From Motacilla alba alba (Eukaryota > Chordata > Aves > Passeriformes > Motacillidae), in contig NC_052026.1 in NCBI RefSeq assembly GCF_015832195.1, positions 18,757,013 through 18,821,012 of the forward strand: a stretch of DNA of 64,000 nucleotides, written 5' to 3'. Shown here in pieces: positions 57,516 through 64,000 of this stretch. The notes beneath the pieces were generated by a model, which saw only the letters and a list, made by a program, of their open reading frames with translations, ran no database searches and was not told where the DNA came from. The stretch's first letter is position 1, and each line of letters starts with the position of its first letter. Made by a program: the position numbers and the translations under genes.

Positions 57516-58870
57516 GGAAGAACAGAAGCCAACAGCTCCTCACCCCCACCACACCAGCGTGCGCCTCCATCCTGCCACCAGCTCAGGGCGTGATGGCCCT
57601 GCCAGGGCTCAGCGACCTCCACCCCGCAGCTATTCCGCCCCACAGCCCCCTGGAGACCCCACAGAACCCCGGATGGCAGGTCCTGGTGGCTGCCAGCCCA
57701 GTCCCAGTGGGCAGGATGGGGCCACCTCCAAAGCAAAGCTGCCCACTTGCCTTCTGGAGAACAGTTGGAGAACACTGTGCCTTTCATTCTGCGGGGTGAA
57801 CAGCTGTGCCCAGCCTGGCACCCCACTAAAAACCCCCCTGGCCACCCACATCAGCCCCCCACATCCCCCTCACCCTCCCTGGAGGGCACCCCCAGCATGG
57901 ATGTGAGACATCCCCTGGCAGCTGAGCCACCATTCCAGGGTTGCCAAGGCAATGGGAGGGTGGGAATCTGGGTGGGAAAGGTTGGGAATGCAATCCCGCA
58001 GGGCTGGGGGCCTCTCCAGCACGCCAGTATGCAGTGGGAGATGGGCTGGGGGGCTGGCACCCCCCAGCTTCCAGCCCAGGCAGGGAATTGGGATGTAGCC
58101 ACTGCCTGGCCCCACTGCTCAGCATTGGTGCCCCCATGCCAGGCCCACCCTCCCCTTTGCGGGGGTCTCTGCAGGTTTGGGGGTGCAGGAACATGAGCGA
58201 TGGAGTGAGCACGGCCCCAGCATCCCAAAACAGCTCAGCTGAGGGAATCCTGGCCAGAGACTGACCCCCAGCAGGAGGGGACAACCCCAGAGCCCTGGGG
58301 ACTCCTGGGGCTACCGGGGGAAGTGGGACAGCCCTGGTGGCTCCCTGTCCACACTACAGCACAGGATGGAGCCCAGGGCAAGACCCCATAGGGGCGGGAG
58401 GGTGGGCAGGCTGCTCCTCAGCCCTTCGTGCCTCAGCTTCCCCAGCCGTGCCTCAGTTTCCCCTGGCGTTCCGGCCTCATGGCTGCAGGCGGGATCACCA
58501 GGGGCAGTTTCAGCAGGGCCTGCCCAGCCCCACGGCTCACCCAGCCCACTGGGAGCACGGTGACACTGCTGCTTCCAAACCTGCCCTTCCAGGAGCACAG
58601 CTCCCCGGACCCACCCCCGCCACGGGCACAGGGCAGAGGGTGCTCGGTGGCCGCACGGCGAGCATCCCTGTCACTGCCATTCCTTGCTGCAGGCGCCAGC
58701 CAGCTCAGGAACACGTTCGTGCCTCAAGAGCCAGGTCAAAGCCCTGGTAAAATCACTCTGGGACATGCCCAGCTCCTGCCTCCACCCCTCGCCAGCACAG
58801 GGCTCCCCAAACCTCAGAATTCCCTTCTGGGAGCTCAGCCCAACCCCGCTGCTCCCACAAACATCCCGCT
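57515..58870. other. Gene-free stretch
   Basis: GC-rich unique sequence with the tandem GTGCCTCAG(C/T)TTCCCC pair at 58428-58463. No exon is seen. Confidence 0.4.
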
Positions 58871-58975
58871 GCCAGCTCGGGGGATGTGGCACAGGGGTGC
58901 TCCCAGCTTGGCTCTGCTTGTAGCCAGGGAGAGGAAACGGGCAGCTCAGGGTGAGGGTGGACACTGGCACAGGGC
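58871..58975. repeat. Dispersed duplicate, copy 1 (105 bases)
   Basis: This segment (starting GCCAGCTCGGGGGATGTGGC, ending GGACACTGGCACAGGG) recurs at 61951-62055 in the same orientation, 3080 bases away, with about six mismatches. It may be a fragment of an unrecognised interspersed element or a local duplication. Confidence 0.85.
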
Positions 58976-59199
58976 TGGTGGCACATGGGGACAATGGGCC
59001 CCGAGCAGAGATTCAACACCAGCAAACCCCCACAGCTTTTGCTGGGGATGCTCAGCCATCCCCAGTCTTTTTTTTGGGGGGGGATCCCCCCCATTCCTAG
59101 CCGGCAGTTCCCACCCACGGGAGATGTGAGGATCCATCAGCTGGGAGCAGACAGGCTGAGGCTGGGAGCTGCCTCCCGTGCCAGCCCAGCCAGGCTCCC

Positions 59200-59345
59200 G
59201 GGGGACTAATACCGGCATGTAAATATTAGATACTTCTGTCTCCTCTGAGGCCAATTACACAAATCGTGGCAGCTCCCGCAGGACTCTCTGCTCCTACTTA
59301 CTGTATCATCATTAACAGCTTATTAGAGAACAGCTGCTCCGAGAG
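59200..59345. promoter_or_regulatory. AT-rich conserved-looking element with minus donor
   Basis: It contains GGCATGTAAATATTAGATAC, GGCCAATTACACAAATCG and CATCATTAACAGCTTATTAG, and it encloses the donor at 59301. Candidate enhancer or promoter with first exon. Confidence 0.36.
59302..59312 (-). CDS. Weak candidate first coding exon (MMI + two bases)
   Basis: A strong minus donor, ATACA|GTAAGTAGG, sits in an AT-rich, conserved-looking stretch (59200-59340). Two tandem ATGs (59312 and 59309) lie just before it and leave two bases over, the phase needed by the exon at 51176-51221. The frame is also open far upstream (to about 59800), but that part is ordinary GC-rich sequence. It could equally be a noncoding first exon. 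Confidence 0.2.
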
Positions 59346-60500
59346 GGGGAAACAAAAAAAAGGAGAAGCCAGCAGGAGAGGCGGGAAGGAGACAGGCACG
59401 TAGGAGGATGAGCAAGTGTGACCTCCACCCTGCCCCAGCGCCCAGGGACACCAGGAACGTCGTCCCCACGGTGGCACCGGCGTGCTCGGCCCTCTCTGCA
59501 AACCCAGTCCAAAAATCCTGGTGGGATTGGCTGTGGGATTCCCAGAAGGCGCTGGGAAGGGGACAGAGGGATGGGCCCGGCTGGTGTTGGGCGGGGGACA
59601 GGAGTGAGGTGGCTCCGGGGAAAGCAGGAGTTGGAGTGAAGTCACCAAAGCAGCCTGGCACCCCTCAGCCAGGGGCATTTTGGGGCTGGGAGGTCCCTTC
59701 ATGCCCAGAGGAAGGATATTCCTCAGCCTTTGGGCGCCGGGATGGGAGGACAGGAGGTTTAGGATCAGCTCCCCAGCACCAGCCAGCCTCCCTGAGGGGG
59801 ACACACACTCCCTAAACCAGCAGCATCATTAAAAGTGCGGCTAATTGGGAGCCAGACGCTCCTTGTGCTCCTCCCGGTCCCCCAGGGGTGACAGCAGCCA
59901 GGCTGGGACGGCAGGGGGGATTTTTGGGGTGCCACAACTCTGCGCCCTTCCCACTCCCTCCGAGTGCAATCGGGCACCACCAGTCCCAGCCCTGCCATCC
60001 ATCCTTGTCCCCTGCGGCCACCAAGGCCAGCCCGGGTCCCCAGCGGGGTGGCCGCGGGTGCCTCCGGGGTCGCGGCAGGGTGGCGGCGGGCAGGTGGCCG
60101 GGACAGGTGGCCCTGCCGGGAGCCGTGTCCCCGGGAGGATGTCACGACATGCTTCTGGTGCGCTCTAGCGTCAGGCGGCATTAATGCATTGCTGGCAGCA
60201 GGCACGAGCTGCACAGCTGGACACGGGTGTGGGGACAGACACCTGGACACGGCGACGGACACCTGGACACGCACGTGGGGAGGGACACGGCACAGCCACC
60301 ACACCCCCCTGCGCAGGGGACACGGCCACCAGCTGCACCTCAGCCCACCCCGGGTGGCTCTGCTGGGCCAGTGTCCCACTCTGGGGGGGCTGGGGGGCAG
60401 ATGTCCCATGCTGGGGGGGACAAACCACCCCAGGCAGGGGCAGATGCTGTGGGAGGGGAGGGGGAGCGGGGCTCCCCAGGGCTTTCGGGGGCCGGGGAGG
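59345..60500. other. GC-rich gene-free stretch
   Basis: Unique sequence with a GACACCTGGACACG repeat patch (60220-60290). No gene is seen. Confidence 0.4.
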
Positions 60501-60504
60501 CAGC

Positions 60505-60650
60505 AGCTTCCCGTCTGATTGCTAATTATCCTCGTTATTCCGTGTCAGACACTTTATGAAGCACCGGAGTGATTTGCTCTTTCCCTGTAATTAGGCACGT
60601 CGCAATTACCATCTCATTCAAGTTCAAGCTCCGCGTCCTCGCGACCTTCC
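60505..60650. promoter_or_regulatory. AT-rich conserved-looking element
   Basis: It contains GATTGCTAATTATCCTCG, GACACTTTATGAAGC, CCCTGTAATTAGGC and TCGCAATTACCATCTC. Three homeodomain-type cores lie within 100 bases. Candidate enhancer. Confidence 0.38.
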
Positions 60651-60841
60651 CGGCCCCAACGCCGTGTCCCTGCTTGTCTCTCCAGGGCCCCCTGATGTCA
60701 CCTCTGCCCCGTGTCTGCTTCCCCAGAGAGGAGAGGGGCACCGAGGGGCTGGCGGAGGACAAGGCACGCAGCCACCCCCCCGAAAATCCACCCAGCTAAG
60801 TGGGACACCAAAAGCCAGCTTGGGGGCACCCTCCAGGAGGG

Positions 60842-61029
60842 TGACAGTCCCCAAAACAACGCTCCTGAGCATCCCCGAGCGCTTGGGATTTTGGGGTGAG
60901 GGCTGACAGTCCCCAAAACAACGCTCCTGAGCATCCCCGAGCCCTTGGGATTTTGGGGTGAGGGCTGACAGTCCCCAAAACAACGCTCCTGAGCATCCCA
61001 GAGCCCTTGGGATTTTGGGCTGAGGGCTG
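60842..61029. repeat. 62-base tandem repeat, 3 nearly identical copies
   Basis: Copies start at 60842, 60904 and 60966. Each runs TGACAGTCCCCAAAACAACG through CTTGGGATTTTGGG(G/C)TGAG, with only a few substitutions between copies, so the expansion looks recent. Confidence 0.95.
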
Positions 61030-61621
61030 ACCCCCAGCACACAGCCAGGCCCTGCCCACACCCAGCTGCCAGCCAGCTGCCACTCTGTCCCCTGTAGTGT
61101 CATTCCAGATTGCACAGGACATATTTAACACATCCATGTCACACCCTCGGTTCCCATTCCCACAGGGACAACAGCACAGAAACATCAATTAAAAAAACCT
61201 GCAAGGCTTTTTTTGGAGGGAAAGGATGGAATACAGAGAGCGGGAGGCTGCGTGATTGATCAGCAGCTCTCGTGCCTTCCCAGCGTGGCACTGGGATTCC
61301 CTCTGCCCTCCCGGCTCCTGGCATTTGCCCCAGGAAGAGCCACATCTCCTCCTGGAGCACCCCAAAACTGCCGCCAGCGCCGCAGCCCTGGAAGAAGGAT
61401 GCCCCCCCCCTCTCCTCCCAGCAGCTAATTAATCCTTCTGCTCAGGCAGAGCTCATTAGTGCTGGTGCAGCGTGGGGCTGCTCCGGCCGCCCGGCACAGC
61501 CGCCCTTCCCAGCAGGCAGCAAGGTCAGTGCCAGGGGCCAGCGGGCACCGGCCACGCTCGCTCTGCTTCCCGGCCCCCTCCGTGGCCCTTCCTGCAGGCT
61601 GGGGGTGTTTTTCCAAGCTTA

Positions 61622-61692
61622 CAGCATAGGGAAGAAGAAAAAGAAAAAAAAAGAAAAACAAGAAAAAGGGGGAAAAAGAAAAAAGAGGGGTG
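61622..61692. repeat. Purine tract (GAA/A-rich)
   Basis: An uninterrupted run of A and G apart from one C; a potential triplex former. Confidence 0.85.
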
Positions 61693-61950
61693 AGGAGGTG
61701 GAGAAAAGCCTCCCCCCACCCCGAGCGTGAGCGGCAGGGAGCGGCGGCCAAGGAAAGCAGAGGAGTCAGCCAAGAGCCTCTCTCCGTGGCGGCAGGGCGC
61801 GAGTGGGCCGCCCTGCAAATGTTTTGAGTTTCCAAAACAGAAGGGAGAAGCCAAGAGCTGCCGAGTTCCCCCACGGGCCAAGAAGGACAAAGGGCATCCC
61901 TGTGTGGTGGAGGGAGGGGAGGGCGGGCGCCCAGCACCCCCCGGGGATGT

Positions 61951-62055
61951 GCCAGCTCGGGGGATGTGGCACTGGGGTGCTCCCAGCTTGGCTCTGGTTG
62001 CAGCCAGGGAGAGGAAATGGGCAGCTCTGGGTGGGGGTGGACACTGGCACAGGGA
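61951..62055. repeat. Dispersed duplicate, copy 2 (105 bases)
   Basis: It is the partner of 58871-58975, at about 94 percent identity by eye and in the same orientation. The match fades at both ends. Confidence 0.85.
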
Positions 62056-62469
62056 TGTGCACCCACAGGGACTGCCCTGAGCAAGCCTGGGGTGACCCAA
62101 CACCAGCAAAAAGCTCCCGGCTACCTGTCCTGGCACGGCAGGAGCCTCCCAGCTCCCATCCTCCTGGGAACCCCCCGCTTTAAGAGCCAAATGTGCTGGA
62201 AAAGCCCCGAAGCCAGCATGCTAGAGGCTCTCCTAGCTGCAGGAGACGCTGACACCAATCCAGAAGGAAATCCCAGTGCCCACCCCGGCTGCTGGCAGGG
62301 ATGTGAGGATGCTGCATGGGTGGTCCAGCCCCTCTGAGTGATCCCATCCCGCAGGGTGACGCCGAGCCCCAAAAAGCAGAGCCTGCCCCATAAGGAAGCT
62401 GGGAGATGGGGCAGCATCCATGGGAATGCCAACAGCACGGGCCCCACGCTGCTGGGGGACCCCACACCC

Positions 62470-62540
62470 CCTCCTTCCCCTGCAGATTATAACCTCACAC
62501 AGATTATAACCTCAAATTATTAATCCCCGACAAATCCAAA
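62470..62540. promoter_or_regulatory. AT-rich patch with repeated AGATTATAACCTCA
   Basis: CAGATTATAACCTCA occurs twice in tandem (about 62484-62513), followed by AATTATTAATCC. Possible paired binding site. Confidence 0.3.
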
Positions 62541-62773
62541 CCCCATCTGCCTAATCCTGCCCCCCCAGCACAAACCCCCTCCCAGGGGCACGGGGGGAGC
62601 GGGGCTGCCTGGATGCCAGCCCTGCTACTGGGAGGGGTGGCAGAAGCCACGGGGGGAGCCCCCCCGGCCACGCTGGGAGCAGGCAGGGAGACAATATCGG
62701 GCCTATGCGGCCCCCTCGCCGCCAGATGTGTGTTAATAAGGCAGCTGCCCCCTAAGCTAATAAGGTCACTTAC

Positions 62774-62880
62774 TGGCTCCAGCAAGACGAGAAAACAAGC
62801 AGGGGCTTGGCTGCGGTACAGCCTGACTTGGCACTCGCCGCACGCCGGCTTCCTGAATTCTTGCCGCTTCCAGAGCAGCG
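62774..62880 (-). other. Candidate exon with strong minus donor at 62773
   Basis: The minus strand carries GGAGCCA|GTAAGTGACC, a near-consensus donor, followed by an AT-rich stretch (62690-62773). The 100 bases before it are not repetitive and read KPACGECQVRLYRSQ in one frame, but no ATG precedes the donor in any frame. It could be a noncoding first exon, or an internal exon if the weak acceptor near 62850 (GAATTCAG) is used. Confidence 0.25.
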
Positions 62881-63129
62881 CGACGGGGTGGAAAAAGCAG
62901 AGAGAAACCTCCCTCGCCCCCCCAAAAAGCACCCCCGCGGCCCACCCGCCTCCAGCATCCCCCCGGTGCCCCGGTGCTGCCGCCCGTGCCCGGCTGTAAA
63001 CCCACGGCGGGGTTTATTCCTTAGGGAAAGCCTCGTGGAAAGGCTGGGAGAGGAGGGGGGGATTCCTGCAGACTTTCCCAGCAGCACCCCCCAGCCCCGG
63101 CCCCGCTCCCTCCCTCGCCTGCCCCCGAT

Positions 63130-63220
63130 CATGGCGCCTACAACTCCCTTTGTTTTAATATTCTAAAGCGAGCCAGATGCCGGCTTTAATCCCCTCAGCT
63201 GGGGAGGATTTGCAAACACA
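63130..63220. promoter_or_regulatory. AT-richer patch
   Basis: It contains CCTTTGTTTTAATATTCTAA (SOX/TCF-like CCTTTGTT) and CGGCTTTAATCCC. Weak enhancer candidate. Confidence 0.25.
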
Positions 63221-63229
63221 TTCGGAGGC

Positions 63230-64000
63230 AGAGGCGGCCCCGGCCCCAGCGGCAGCCCCACGGCGGCACTGCGCCCCATCTGCCGCCTCGGCCGGGGCAT
63301 CCCGGCCCCTAATTGCCTTCTCATGTCGGGATTAGGAGCTGACAAGGTGTGCGACACGGGGGACACCAGCATCCCCTGCCACTTGCGGCTGGGGCGAGCC
63401 CTTTGGTTAGCTTTGAGTTTGGGGGGTCGGCCCTGGTGACGCCGGTGACATCCCCGGTGCCAGCGGGGTGGGAGTGGCGTGGATGGGTCCTGCAGGGTGC
63501 TGGGTGCTCAGGACAGGGGCAGAGGTTGGGCTGCAGCTCTGCTGAAGGTGGGATGATGGATGGTGCGTCTGTCCCAGCGGCGCAGTCTCAGCTGCCAGAC
63601 CAGCGCTGGCTCTCCCACCCCTCGTGGACATTGGGATGTTTTGGGGGAAGCTCTGGGGGTCCTTCAGATTCCCATCCTGACCTCCAGCACCACCAGCTCC
63701 TGCTCTGCTGCTGCCTCCCTCCCCTGGGGCTCAGCAAACGAGGCTGACATTAACCAAGGACAGCAGCAGCAGCGAGAGGGATCAGATCCCACAGGAGCAG
63801 CTCCAGGTGTGCATCCCATTTGCCCGGCAGCATCCACGCCATCCTCTGCACCACAGCCCTGCTGTCCCAGACCCTCCCCACGGTCAGCAGGGGGAAATGG
63901 CCTCTCCTAACTGGGGGGGAGGCAGCAGCAGAGCCCCGGGAGCTGTAGGGTGATGGGAATGTGATGCTGGAGCGATGTCCCAACCGCACAACATCCCAAA
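63230..64000. other. GC-rich gene-free stretch at the window end
   Basis: Unique sequence. No exon, repeat array or RNA gene is recognised. Confidence 0.4.

Noticed and set aside
1..64000. tRNA, rRNA or endogenous retrovirus genes
   Set aside because: No cloverleaf, rRNA-like core, LTR pair or gag/pol-like frame could be recognised by eye; the only mobile-element remnants recognised are the two CR1 tails.

Overview
The window looks like avian nuclear DNA. It is very GC-rich, full of short GC-rich minisatellites, and carries two fragments with the typical 3' end of the bird CR1 LINE (about 26426-26568 and 35991-36119, both ending in the ATTCTATG-type tail). There is no prokaryotic gene organisation, and no long open frame is a believable intron-free gene. 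The longest open frames lie in minisatellites whose units contain no stop codon or are a multiple of three bases long.

The best reading is the 5' part of one large minus-strand gene with many alternative promoters. Splice-site reading gives four short coding first exons on the minus strand: MFGLKPPLYYLP (8773-8809), MLEMKSWSSLLQSL (23691-23733), MESSPGFVPHIKTAA (35011-35056) and MEERSPRWTARPA (41595-41634). Each is an ATG followed by 12-15 codons and a good donor, and all four end in the same phase, with one base left over. Two internal 46-base exons (44446-44491 and 51176-51221) have an acceptor and a donor and fit each other's frame; the first also ends with one base left over. Other minus donors at 29522, 54577, 55574, 55835, 59302 and 62774 may belong to further first exons. 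The common coding exons would lie beyond the low-coordinate end of the window. My tentative identification is GSE1 (KIAA0182), from memory: its shared exon encodes MSHEPKSPSLGM after a split glycine codon, as in human MK|G|MSHEP. This rests on phase logic and recall, not on alignment.

Between these exons lies intron-like DNA of two kinds. The first is GC-rich sequence with tandem repeats: a 41-base unit at 437-958; 22-base at 18305-18610; about 18-base at 30740-31300; about 21-base at 32955-33790 and 34450-34800; 42-base at 40735-41456; and 62-base at 60842-61029; plus CATC, GGGAT, CA, CCGT and GGA microsatellites. The second is a set of AT-rich, non-repetitive islands of 100-500 bases (for example 1380-1570, 4400-4620, 12810-13080, 13350-14175, 16420-16660, 21690-21975, 31380-31770, 32050-32570, 36430-36820). 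They hold homeodomain, POU, SOX, GATA, forkhead and DR1-type motifs and look like conserved noncoding enhancers. CpG-rich blocks around 41.6-42.0 kb and 55.55-56.25 kb are promoter candidates.

The most interesting signal is the phase-matched battery of tiny alternative N-termini along about 33-54 kb of one strand, several of them inside enhancer-like sequence.
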